DNA of 64,000 nucleotides from Streptomyces sp. Q6. Its GTDB lineage: Bacteria; Actinomycetota; Actinomycetes; Streptomycetales; Streptomycetaceae. Location: positions 3,348,001 to 3,412,000 of the forward strand of contig NZ_CP146022.1 in NCBI RefSeq assembly GCF_036967205.1, read 5' to 3'. Position 1 is the first letter of the stretch. Each line of letters opens with the position of its first letter. The notes below the pieces were generated by a model, which saw nothing but the letters and a program-made list of their open reading frames with translations, was not told the DNA's origin and did not search any database. Of the stretch, positions 8,415 to 16,081 are shown piece by piece. The position numbers were made by a program, and so were the translations under genes.

Positions 8415-9206
8415 CTACGCGTTCACCTCCACGAGCCGTTTTCCGTCGAGCGTCTCGACCTCGAAGTGGTCGATCTGGTCGCGTTCGAACGCCGCGCCGC
8501 CGTGCACGTACAGCGGGTAGGTGGCGCTCTCGTGCGGGCTGTCCTTGATGCCGTAGCCCCACTTCGGGACGGCCCAGGTGGTGACGGTCTCGCGCTCGCC
8601 GTTCTTGCCGACCGCGATGAGGGAGCACTTCAGCGGGCCCTTGACGTTCTTCAGCTCCAGGGCGGTGTGGGTGCCCCAGGCCTTCTCCTCCATGCCGATG
8701 GTCGCCGTGACCTTCGTCGTGGCGTCGGTGGCGTGCACCTTGTCGGGCATGTGGTGGAAGAAGGCGTCCTGCGCGGGGCTGGTGGGGTGCGGGTCGGCGA
8801 CGGTGCCGGTGGAGCCGTCGTCGGTCACCGCCATCACCGTGAGCGGGCCGCCGATGATCAGCGCGGCGGCGGCCGCCACCAGGTACATGCCGCGGCGGCG
8901 CTTGCTCGTCCGCTTGCGGGCGACCTCGTCGACGAGCGTCTCCGCGAGGCGGGGGCTCGGCCGGGCCGCGAGGGCGGCGCCGATGTGGGGCGCGCCGCGC
9001 TCGGGCGGCAGGTCGGCGAGCGCGGCGAGCATCGGCTCCATGCCCGCGAACTCCTCCAGCTGCCGCGCGCACGCCACGCACGTCGCCAGGTGGGCCTCGA
9101 ACGCGGTCGCCTCGGCGTCGTCGAGGATGCCGAGCGCGTACGCGCCGACCGTCTCGTGCACGTCACCTGTCGGATCCGTCGGCTCATGCCCGTACGTCGA
9201 TGTCAT
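8415..9206 (-). CDS. zinc-finger anti-sigma factor, membrane-anchored
   Basis: A 263-residue single-span protein. The N-terminal zinc-binding anti-sigma domain has His17, His39, Cys43 and Cys46 (H-x3-C-x2-C in HLATCVAC). A basic stretch RKRTSKRRRG leads into one membrane helix (about 106-124, MYLVAAAAALIIGGPLTVMA). The outer domain of about 135 residues is anti-sigma-K/RskA-like. It should hold the ECF sigma encoded just upstream at the membrane until a signal triggers release. Start and the sigma stop overlap by 4 bp (ATGA), so the pair is translationally coupled. The inducing signal is unknown. Confidence 0.9.
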   Translation of the reverse strand: MTSTYGHEPTDPTGDVHETVGAYALGILDDAEATAFEAHLATCVACARQLEEFAGMEPMLAALADLPPERGAPHIGAALAARPSPRLAETLVDEVARKRTSKRRRGMYLVAAAAALIIGGPLTVMAVTDDGSTGTVADPHPTSPAQDAFFHHMPDKVHATDATTKVTATIGMEEKAWGTHTALELKNVKGPLKCSLIAVGKNGERETVTTWAVPKWGYGIKDSPHESATYPLYVHGGAAFERDQIDHFEVETLDGKRLVEVNA

Positions 9207-9778
9207 GCCGTCACCCCCCGCTCCTCCAACGCCAGCTTCATGGAACGGAGCGCGTAGAAGACACGGGAGCGCACCGTTCCGCTGGGGATGCCGAGCGTCT
9301 CGGCCGCCTCATTGACCGTACGCCCTTTGAAGTACGTCTCCACCAGCACTTCGCGGTGGGCCGGGGAGAGGTCCTCCAGGGCATCGGACAGCGTCATCAG
9401 CCACAGCGCCTTGTCGATCTCGTCCTCCGCGGGGATGACCTCCAGCGGCGACGCGTCGACCTCCTGCGGCCGGGCCTGCCGGCTGCGGTGGCCGTCGATG
9501 ACGATGCGTCGGGCGACCGTCACCAGCCAGGGGCGTACCGAACCGGTCGCTCGGTTGAGCTGGCCGGCGTTCTTCCAGGCACGGATGAGCGTTTCCTGGA
9601 CGACATCCTCGGCGCGCTGCCGGTCCCCCGCCACCAGGCGGAGCACATAGGCCAGAAGCGGTCGCGCGTGCTCGGCGTAGAGCGCGCGCATCAGCTCCTC
9701 GTCCGGCTCGGGCGGCCGGGGCGCACGATGTCGGGCCCGGGGCGGGCGTTCATCGGCCACGGCGGAATCCTTGCGCAC
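9203..9778 (-). CDS. ECF RNA polymerase sigma factor
   Basis: A 191-residue group 4 sigma factor. The start chosen is GTG 9778, preceded by GGAGG at 5-nt spacing; a GTG 15 codons upstream (9823) lacks a ribosome site. Sigma-2 is clear (YAEHARPLLAYVLRLVAGDRQRAEDVVQETLIRAWK read in parts), including the DVVQETLIRAW region. Sigma-4 has LSPAHREVLVETYFKGRTVNEAAE and a helix-turn-helix ending GTVRSRVFYALRSMK. It overlaps the anti-sigma gene by 4 bp. No promoter of its own consensus was recognised upstream in the 134-bp gap. Confidence 0.92.
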   Translation of the reverse strand: MRKDSAVADERPPRARHRAPRPPEPDEELMRALYAEHARPLLAYVLRLVAGDRQRAEDVVQETLIRAWKNAGQLNRATGSVRPWLVTVARRIVIDGHRSRQARPQEVDASPLEVIPAEDEIDKALWLMTLSDALEDLSPAHREVLVETYFKGRTVNEAAETLGIPSGTVRSRVFYALRSMKLALEERGVTA

Positions 9779-9912
9779 GCCTACCTCCGGTGTCCCCACT
9801 TCGGCGTTTCGGCCGGACGTCACTTGCTGGGCTCATGGGAGGGATACGTGCGTGAACATGGCCGTGTTCAAAGGGAGTTCGACCCAGTCGCGACGCGCGG
9901 ACGTGTCCTGCG

Positions 9913-10512
9913 TCACGCCCGCGCGAGCGCCGCCCTGCGCCGGTGCCTGGCCACCCGCTCGCGGTTGCCGCACACCTCGCTGGAGCACCAGCGGCGGCGC
10001 CGCCCACGGGACGTGTCGAGGTACAGGAGCTGGCAGTTGTCGCCCTCGCACTGGCGCAGACAGCCGCGGACGGTGGGGTCCGTCAGCAGGTTCACGGCGT
10101 CCCGGGCGACGGCGGCGAGCAGCGCGGGACAGCCGGGCTCGGCCTGCAACGACCGTACGAGGGTGCCCTCGGCGGTGCGGACGGCGCAGGGCGCGGGCGG
10201 GGCGGCGCGGGCCAGCAGGTTGACGCGCTCCAGGGCGGCGGGGGCGGGCCGTCCCGCTAGCTCGCCGCGCACCAACTGGGCTATGTGGCCGCGTAGTTCG
10301 CGGAAGGCGGCGAGCCAGGCGGGGGTGAGGGCGGGCGGCGCGATACCGGCGGGGACGAGCCGGGCGCCGACGAGCCAGGCGCTCAACCGGTCAGGGGACG
10401 TGAGGCGTTCATCGGGGTGTGCGGTGGCGACCAGGTCCAGGCAGAGGCGTCCGGAGTCGAACCGCAGCTCCTGAAGAGGGGGGAGGGAGAGCTCTGTGGG
10501 TACTGCTGCCAT
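9913..10512 (-). CDS. CGNR zinc-finger domain protein (ABATE domain)
   Basis: A 199-residue putative transcription regulator. Residues 1-130 form the stress-response ABATE domain (RFDSGRLCLDLVATAHP). The C-terminal CGNR zinc finger reads CEGDNCQLLYLDTS then RWCSSEVCGNRERVARHRRR: four Cys, the CGNR hallmark, and a basic DNA-contacting tail. The family is common in actinobacteria with mostly unknown targets. It follows an acetyltransferase gene on the same strand by 45 bp and may be expressed with it. Confidence 0.88.
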   Translation of the reverse strand: MAAVPTELSLPPLQELRFDSGRLCLDLVATAHPDERLTSPDRLSAWLVGARLVPAGIAPPALTPAWLAAFRELRGHIAQLVRGELAGRPAPAALERVNLLARAAPPAPCAVRTAEGTLVRSLQAEPGCPALLAAVARDAVNLLTDPTVRGCLRQCEGDNCQLLYLDTSRGRRRRWCSSEVCGNRERVARHRRRAALARA

Positions 10513-10557
10513 GCCCTCTACAGTGCCCGCCTCCGGGCTAGTTGGGAATGTGCGGAA

Positions 10558-11133
10558 TCAAAAGGGGCGCGCGGAGCGCTCGGTTGAGGGCGGCGGTGGG
10601 AGACGGGCGGGCGGATCGTCGTGCAGCAGGCGCTGGAAGAGGACGTGGTCGCGCCACTCGCCGTTGATGTGGAGGTACTTCGGCGCGAGGCCGTACTCGA
10701 CGAAGCCGCACTTGGCGAGGACGCGCTGGGACGCCTTGTTGTCGGTGAGGGTGCCCGCCTCGACGCGGTGCAGGCCGAGCTCGTCGCGGGCGGCGCGGCA
10801 CACCTCCTCGACGGCGGCGGGGATCAGGCCGCGGCCCCGGTACTCGCCGTCGACCCAGTAGCCGAGGCTCGCGCTGCACAGCGGGCCGAGCACGATGCCG
10901 CTGAGCGCGAGCCGCCCCACGACGCGCCCGCCCGCCGCCGTGTCGAACAGCAGCCAGGTCGCGCCGCCGTCCTCGGCGATACGGGCCGCGTGCGTCTCGG
11001 CCGTGTAGAAGTCGGGGGCGCGGTACGGCTCGATGGACCGCAGATGCTCGATGTTGCGCAGGTGCGCCTCGGCGAGGGCGGCGGCGTCGGCGACCGTGGC
11101 GCGGCGCAGCTCGATGTCATCGGCGATCAGCAT
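10558..11133 (-). CDS. GNAT family N-acetyltransferase (RimJ/RimL-like)
   Basis: A 191-residue cytoplasmic acetyltransferase starting MLIADDIELRRATVADA; the frame is open upstream but this start fits the fold. Acetyl-CoA binding loop YRGRGLIPAAVEEV, then the RimJ/L-type LHRVEAGTLTDNKASQRVLAKCGF and YLHINGEWRDHVLFQRLL. These features resemble acetylases of ribosomal-protein N-termini or of small amines. The substrate is not determinable. The tail (residues about 172-191) is Pro/Arg-rich and dispensable-looking. Confidence 0.87.
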   Translation of the reverse strand: MLIADDIELRRATVADAAALAEAHLRNIEHLRSIEPYRAPDFYTAETHAARIAEDGGATWLLFDTAAGGRVVGRLALSGIVLGPLCSASLGYWVDGEYRGRGLIPAAVEEVCRAARDELGLHRVEAGTLTDNKASQRVLAKCGFVEYGLAPKYLHINGEWRDHVLFQRLLHDDPPARLPPPPSTERSARPF

Positions 11134-11226
11134 GTCCGTACGGTACGTGGCTGCCGTGGACGCTCGCTTATGGGGGTGCGCGGCTCGACGATGTCGGGGC
11201 GCGCGGCCCGCGGCTTCACTGAAGGC

Positions 11227-11733
11227 ATGACGAAGACGACGCGGTTCACGGGTGGGGTGCTGGGAGCGGCCACGGTCGCCACGGGGCTGATGGCCGGGTC
11301 CTTCTACGTGTTCGGGTGCGCGGTGATGCCGGCCCTGGCGCGCAGCGGCGACCGTACGTACATCGAGGTGATGCAGAACATCAACGACGTGATCCAGAAC
11401 CCGGTGTTCCTGCTGGTGTTCATGGGCGCACTGGCGCTGACCGGGCTCGCGGCGTGGTGGACGCGGCGCCAACAGGGCGTGCGGGGATGGGTGTTGGCGG
11501 CGTTCGTGGCCTACGCGCTGGCCTTCGTCGTGACCTCGGCGGTGAACGTGCCGCTCAACGACGCCCTGGCCGCGGCCGGCGACCCGGCCAGGATCGCGGA
11601 CCCGGCCCGCGTACGGGACCGCTTCGAGGGGCCGTGGGTGGCGTGGAACGTGGCGCGGGCGGTGCTGTGCACGGTGGCGACGGGGTGTCTGGTGCGGGCG
11701 GCGGTGGGGTGGGCGCGGCGGGGCGCCCGGTGA
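11227..11733 (+). CDS. DUF1772 (anthrone oxygenase-like) membrane protein
   Basis: A 168-residue membrane protein with four predicted helices: about 8-30, 57-77, 86-106 and 140-162. The DUF1772 pattern is visible as GLMAGSFYVFGCAVMPALARSG, MQNINDVIQNPVFLLVFMGAL and VNVPLND, with FEGPWVAWNVARA near the C-terminus. Some relatives act in aromatic polyketide tailoring, but most are isolated genes of unknown role, as here. It is divergent from the acetyltransferase and converges on nnaR. Confidence 0.85.
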   Translation: MTKTTRFTGGVLGAATVATGLMAGSFYVFGCAVMPALARSGDRTYIEVMQNINDVIQNPVFLLVFMGALALTGLAAWWTRRQQGVRGWVLAAFVAYALAFVVTSAVNVPLNDALAAAGDPARIADPARVRDRFEGPWVAWNVARAVLCTVATGCLVRAAVGWARRGAR

Positions 11734-11785
11734 AGCCTGGAGAGGTCCGGTGAAGTCCGGAGAAGCCGGTGACCCCCAACTCCCC

Positions 11786-12955
11786 TTACGAGTCGGCGTA
11801 CTTGGCGTCCGACGCCGGGTCGAGCGCCAGCCGGTACCCCCGCTTGACCACCGTCTGGATCAGCTTCGGCGCGCCGAGGGCCGAGCGGAGGCGGGCCATC
11901 GCCGTCTCCACGGCGTGCTCGTCGCGGCCCGCGCCGGGCAGCGCCCGCAGCAGGTCGGCGCGGGACACGACCCAGCCCGGCCGCCGCGACAGCGCGCGCA
12001 GCAGCGACATCCCGGCGGGCGGTACGGGCCGCAGCGCCCCGTCGACCAGGACCGCGTGGCCCCGGATCTCCACCCGGTGGCCCGCTATCGGCAACGTACG
12101 GGCGCGGCCGGGCAGTTCCTTGCACAGCAGTTGGACCAGCGGGCCGAGCCGGAACCGCTCCGGCTGCACCGTGTCCACCCCACGCGCCTGGAGCGGCAGC
12201 GCCGTCACCGGGCCCACGCAGACGGGCACCACGTCGTGGTTCATGGCCGCGAGCAGCTCGGGCAGCAGGCCCCGTTCCTCGGCCCGGTTGAGCAGCGAGG
12301 CGGCGGCCGGCGCGGACGTGAACGTCAGCGCGTCGACGGCCCGTGACACCGTGGCGTCCAGGAGCCGGTCCACCGGCCCTATGTCCTCGGGCGGCATCCA
12401 CCGGTAGACGGGCACCCCGACCACCTCGGCGCCCGCCTCGCGCAGCGCCTCCACGAACCCGGGCAGCGGCTCGCCGTGCAGCTGCACCGCCACGCGCCGC
12501 CCCTGCACCCCCTCGGCCAGGAGCCGTTCGAGGACCTCCGCCATGGACTCCGACGACGGCGACCACTCCTCGGTCAGGCCCGCGGCGCGCACGGCTCCTT
12601 TGACCTTGGGTCCGCGCGCGAGGAGTTCCACGCCGCGCAGCCGGTCGATCAGGCCCTCCCCCAGGCCCCAGCCGTCGGCCGCCTCGACCCAGCCCCGGAA
12701 GCCGATGGCGGTCGTGGCGACCACCACGTCGGGCGCGTGGTCGATCAACTCCTTCGTAGCGGCGAGGAGTTCACTGTCGTCGGCGAGCGGCACGATCCGC
12801 AGCGCGGGCGCGTGCAGCACCGAGGCACCGCGGCGCTGGAGCAGCGCGCCCAGCTCGTCGGCCCGGCGGGCAGCGGTCACGCCCACGGTGAAGCCCGCGA
12901 GCGGCCCGTGCTCAGGCCCCGCGGAGGTGGGCTGCTGCTGCTGTTCGTCGTACAT
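11786..12955 (-). CDS. nnaR: NnaR-type regulator: HemD-like domain fused to winged helix
   Basis: A 389-residue fusion. Residues about 20-275 resemble uroporphyrinogen-III synthase (TVGVTAARRADELGALLQRRGA, VVATTAIGFRGW, FTSAPAAASLLNRAEE). Residues about 290-380 form an OmpR/PhoB-type winged helix (LVDGALRPVPPAGMSLLRALSRRPG, then GRDEHAVETAMARLRSALG and TVVKRGYRLAL). No phosphorylatable receiver domain is present. This is the architecture of NnaR, which with GlnR activates nitrate/nitrite assimilation in S. coelicolor and mycobacteria. It sits 126 bp downstream of narK, which fits that role. Whether the HemD part is catalytic is unknown. Confidence 0.88.
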   Translation of the reverse strand: MYDEQQQQPTSAGPEHGPLAGFTVGVTAARRADELGALLQRRGASVLHAPALRIVPLADDSELLAATKELIDHAPDVVVATTAIGFRGWVEAADGWGLGEGLIDRLRGVELLARGPKVKGAVRAAGLTEEWSPSSESMAEVLERLLAEGVQGRRVAVQLHGEPLPGFVEALREAGAEVVGVPVYRWMPPEDIGPVDRLLDATVSRAVDALTFTSAPAAASLLNRAEERGLLPELLAAMNHDVVPVCVGPVTALPLQARGVDTVQPERFRLGPLVQLLCKELPGRARTLPIAGHRVEIRGHAVLVDGALRPVPPAGMSLLRALSRRPGWVVSRADLLRALPGAGRDEHAVETAMARLRSALGAPKLIQTVVKRGYRLALDPASDAKYADS

Positions 12956-13054
12956 CTGGTTCTCGTCCCGCTCGACGGTCGTCCCTGTGCCCCATGGTGG
13001 AGAGTGACGTCGTCCGAGCCTGTCAACGCCGCGTGACAGACCCGGATCAACGTG

Positions 13055-13070
13055 ATTGCGACGGTGTTAC
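13055..13070 (-). promoter_or_regulatory. possible GlnR-type half-site upstream of nnaR
   Basis: On the minus strand GTAAC is followed 6 nt later by GCAAT, about 100-115 bp upstream of the nnaR start. The GlnR box is GTnAC-n6-GAAAC repeated; the first element fits exactly, the second poorly, and the second copy of the box is not convincing. Weak evidence. Confidence 0.25.
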
Positions 13071-13081
13071 GCGCTCCGCTC

Positions 13082-14470
13082 TCACACCTCCGCGTAGCTG
13101 AACTGCGGCTTCGTCTCGGCCGTCGGTGCGGACACGGAACGCACGGGCGAACGCCGAAGGTATACGGCCCACGTCACCACGAAGCACACCCCGTAGAAGG
13201 CGAGGAAGGAGACGAAGGCGCCCGTCCCGCTGCCGGAGGTCTGGAAGGACTGCCGGAACGCCAGGTTGATGCCGAGTCCGCCGAGTGCCCCGACCGCGCC
13301 GATCAACCCCATCGACGCCCCGGAGAGCCGCCGCCCGTACGCGGCCGCCTCCTCGCCCGTGAGGCCCACGGCCAGCGCCTTCTGCTGGAAGATGCCGGGG
13401 ATCATCTTGTACGTGGATCCGTTGCCGAGCCCGCTCAGGACGAACACCACGATGAACGCGACGGTGAACAGCGCGAGCGACTCCCGCACCGAGGCGAGGA
13501 CCACGACACCGGTGGCGGCCGCCATGCCGACGAAGTTCCACAGCGTGATGCGCGCGCCGCCGTACCGGTCGGCGAGCTTGCCGCCCACGGGCCGGATCAG
13601 CGAGCCGAGCAGCGGCCCGATGAAGGTGACGCCGGCCGCCTGGAGCGGCGTACGGCCGAACTGGGTCTGGAGGACGAGACCGAAGGCGAACGAGTACCCG
13701 ATGAAGGAGCCGAACGTGCCGATGTAGAGGAACGACATGATCCAGGTGTGCGGGTCGCGTGCCGCGTCCTTCGCCGCGCCGGTGTCGTTCTTGACGGAGG
13801 CCAGGTTGTCCATGAACAGCGCCGCGCAGACCGCCGAGACGACGATCAGCGGGATGTAGATGCCGAGCAGGACGCGGGGGCCGCCGCTCGCGCCGATGAC
13901 GGCGAGCGCGACGAGCTGGATGACGGGGACGCCGATGTTGCCGCCGCCCGCGTTCAGGCCGAGCGCCCAGCCCTTCTTCCGCAGCGGGAAGAAGGAGTTG
14001 ATGTTGGTCATGGAGGAGGCGAAGTTACCGCCGCCGACACCGGTCAGCGCCGCGCACACCAGGAACGTGGAGTACGAGGTCCCCGGCTCCATCACCACGA
14101 ACGCGGCGATCGCCGGGAGCAGCAGCAAACTCGCCGCGATGATCGTCCAGTTGCGGCCGCCGAACAGGGCCACGGCGAAGGTGTAGGGGACGCGCGCGAA
14201 GGCGCCGACCAGCGTGGCCGTCGAGACGAGGAAGAACTTCCCCGCCGGGTCGATGCCGTACTCGGGCCCCATGAACAGGACCATGACCGACCACAGGGTC
14301 CAGACGGAGAACCCGATGTGCTCGGACAGGACGGAGAAGACGAGGTTGCGGCGGGCGACCCTGGCCCCCGTCTCCTCCCAGAACGCCTCGTCCTCGGGAT
14401 CCCATCGCTCGATCCAACTCCGGCTCCGGGTCTGCTCCTTGGGGTCCTTGAGGTCCTTGGGGCCAGGCAT
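13082..14470 (-). CDS. narK: nitrate/nitrite transporter, NarK/NNP family
   Basis: A 462-residue, 12-helix major facilitator starting MPGPKDLKDPKE. The NNP nitrate signature is present as GGGNFASSMTNINSFFP between helices 4 and 5, and again the GLGNGSTYKMIPGIF segment in the second half, where the family's second glycine-rich signature lies. MFS loop motif GGKLADRYGGARI follows helix 6/7. It should import nitrate and/or export nitrite. Neighbour nnaR encodes the matching regulator. The N-terminal cytoplasmic extension (about 45 residues, WIERWDPEDEAFWEETG) is typical of the actinobacterial form. Confidence 0.93.
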   Translation of the reverse strand: MPGPKDLKDPKEQTRSRSWIERWDPEDEAFWEETGARVARRNLVFSVLSEHIGFSVWTLWSVMVLFMGPEYGIDPAGKFFLVSTATLVGAFARVPYTFAVALFGGRNWTIIAASLLLLPAIAAFVVMEPGTSYSTFLVCAALTGVGGGNFASSMTNINSFFPLRKKGWALGLNAGGGNIGVPVIQLVALAVIGASGGPRVLLGIYIPLIVVSAVCAALFMDNLASVKNDTGAAKDAARDPHTWIMSFLYIGTFGSFIGYSFAFGLVLQTQFGRTPLQAAGVTFIGPLLGSLIRPVGGKLADRYGGARITLWNFVGMAAATGVVVLASVRESLALFTVAFIVVFVLSGLGNGSTYKMIPGIFQQKALAVGLTGEEAAAYGRRLSGASMGLIGAVGALGGLGINLAFRQSFQTSGSGTGAFVSFLAFYGVCFVVTWAVYLRRSPVRSVSAPTAETKPQFSYAEV

Positions 14471-14640
14471 CTCACGCCTCCAGGTCACGGTTCTCGGCTG
14501 ATACGACCGAAGGTAGGGAGGCCGGATTTCCGAACTGTGGCGTGGAGTGACCGTCGGGGAACGTTGCACTCACCCGGCAGGTGGGCGGGCGGTGAGGCTC
14601 GGGGCCGGGGTTGACGCGGCGCAGCCCCACGGGGCCGGGA

Positions 14641-14688
14641 ACGCGGTGACCCCGGCGGCTCGGACCATCGCCGCCGGGGTCACCGCGT
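14641..14688 (-). terminator. strong terminator of the matAB-acyltransferase operon
   Basis: A perfect 19-bp stem (14641-14659 with 14670-14688) with a 10-nt loop, 11 bp past the stop of the minus-strand acyltransferase gene. It insulates narK's upstream region from the mat operon. Confidence 0.88.
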
Positions 14689-14698
14689 CGTGCATCGC

Positions 14699-16081
14699 TC
14701 AGGCGTGGCGCGACTTCTTCCGTCCCTTGCGGGACCCGTCCGGCCACAGGCGCGGCGAGCGCTTCGCCGCGATGTCCTCGATCCAGCCCGTGCCGAGGAT
14801 CGCGAGCGCGATCAGCGGCCACACGAGCACGAACATCCAGATCATGTACGTCGAGTCGAGGGCATCGCTCCAGCGCGCGTCCTCCATGAACGGCAGGTCG
14901 TACGCGAGGTCGATGATCGGGACCGTGGCCATGATCAGCATGTTGTGCCACAGGTAGATCGTCATGGCGCGGCTGTTGGAGAGCGTGACGAGCTTGTCCC
15001 ACTTGGCGAGCCTGCCGGGCAGCTCCTGCCAGGACGGCGAGTACTGGAGCAGGATCACGACGAACCCGAAGGACCAGGTGGCCTGGGCCAGCGGGATGTC
15101 GTTCAGGTCCCAGCCGTCGGGGCCGAGATGGCCGGACGCCCACCACAGGCCGAAGGCCATGACGAGCGCGGCGCAGGACACGGCCAGATAGCGCGGGATC
15201 TTCTTCAGCACGCCCTCGTGGTGCGCGAACCCGAGCACCCAGCAGCTGCCGTAGACGGCGAAGTCGGTGACGGCGTTGCCCGTCTCGCCGGGGATGGTGA
15301 TCAGGCCCGTGCCGACGATCGCGGTGAGGCCGAGCGGAGCGAGCAGCGTCGCCCACGGCACCTTGCGGAACGCCCACAGGAGCAGCGGCGAGGCGAGCAC
15401 GAACCACAGGTAGGCGCGCAGGTACCAGAGCGGGCCCGCGGCCTGGGCGGGCCAGGTGGTGTCCAGCAGGCCGCCGTTGCTGCCGATGTGCCACGGGTAG
15501 GTGGGCGCGCCGATCGGGATCAGGTAGTTGAGCAGGCTGATCCAGCCCCAGGTGCCGCCGTTGTCCGGGTCCTTGCCCGGGTTCCAGCCGCTCAGGAAGA
15601 GCATGCCGAGGACCACGACGCCGAAGCCCCACATGGGCGGCAGCAGACGCCGGATGCGGCCGCGGATCACGCCGATCGCGGGCCGGCTCAGCGAGCGCGC
15701 CATCAGCGACCCGGCGAGCGCGAACATCACGCCCATGGACGGGAAGAGCACGGTCAGCCAGGCCCACCCGAAGAGGTGGTAGACGACGACGCGGACCAGC
15801 GCGAGGGAGCGCAGCAGGTCGAGGTAGCGGTCGCGGCCCGGCTTCTTGGGCGCGGCGGGCGCGGCCTGCGGCAGCGGGCTGGTGGCCGCGGCCGGTTCGG
15901 ACTGCGGGGGCACCTCGGCGAGGCGCGTGGTCACGTCCGGTGCGGCGGTCTGCGGCCACGCGGAGGTGCCGGCCGCGGCCGCGGGCCACTGCGCCTGCTC
16001 GGGCCCGCCGAACCAGTCGGCGTTCGCGGAGCCCGCGGCGCCGTCGGAGCCGTACGCGCCGTTGTAAGGAGGCTGGGTCAT
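14699..16081 (-). CDS. membrane acyltransferase (acyltransferase 3 family), mat operon
   Basis: A 460-residue integral membrane protein. The first about 90 residues are a Gly/Ala/Pro-rich cytoplasmic tail ([14 protein letters not shown]). From RDRYLDLLRSLALVRVVVYHLFGW, with the catalytic-type Arg and His of acyltransferase 3, about ten helices follow. LRAYLWFVLASPLLLW and WHNMLIMA are further family segments. The start overlaps the matB stop by 4 bp, so it is coupled to matB and probably O-acylates the MatB polymer or its precursor, as IcaC is thought to do in staphylococcal PNAG synthesis. That role is inference. Confidence 0.85.
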   Translation of the reverse strand: MTQPPYNGAYGSDGAAGSANADWFGGPEQAQWPAAAAGTSAWPQTAAPDVTTRLAEVPPQSEPAAATSPLPQAAPAAPKKPGRDRYLDLLRSLALVRVVVYHLFGWAWLTVLFPSMGVMFALAGSLMARSLSRPAIGVIRGRIRRLLPPMWGFGVVVLGMLFLSGWNPGKDPDNGGTWGWISLLNYLIPIGAPTYPWHIGSNGGLLDTTWPAQAAGPLWYLRAYLWFVLASPLLLWAFRKVPWATLLAPLGLTAIVGTGLITIPGETGNAVTDFAVYGSCWVLGFAHHEGVLKKIPRYLAVSCAALVMAFGLWWASGHLGPDGWDLNDIPLAQATWSFGFVVILLQYSPSWQELPGRLAKWDKLVTLSNSRAMTIYLWHNMLIMATVPIIDLAYDLPFMEDARWSDALDSTYMIWMFVLVWPLIALAILGTGWIEDIAAKRSPRLWPDGSRKGRKKSRHA

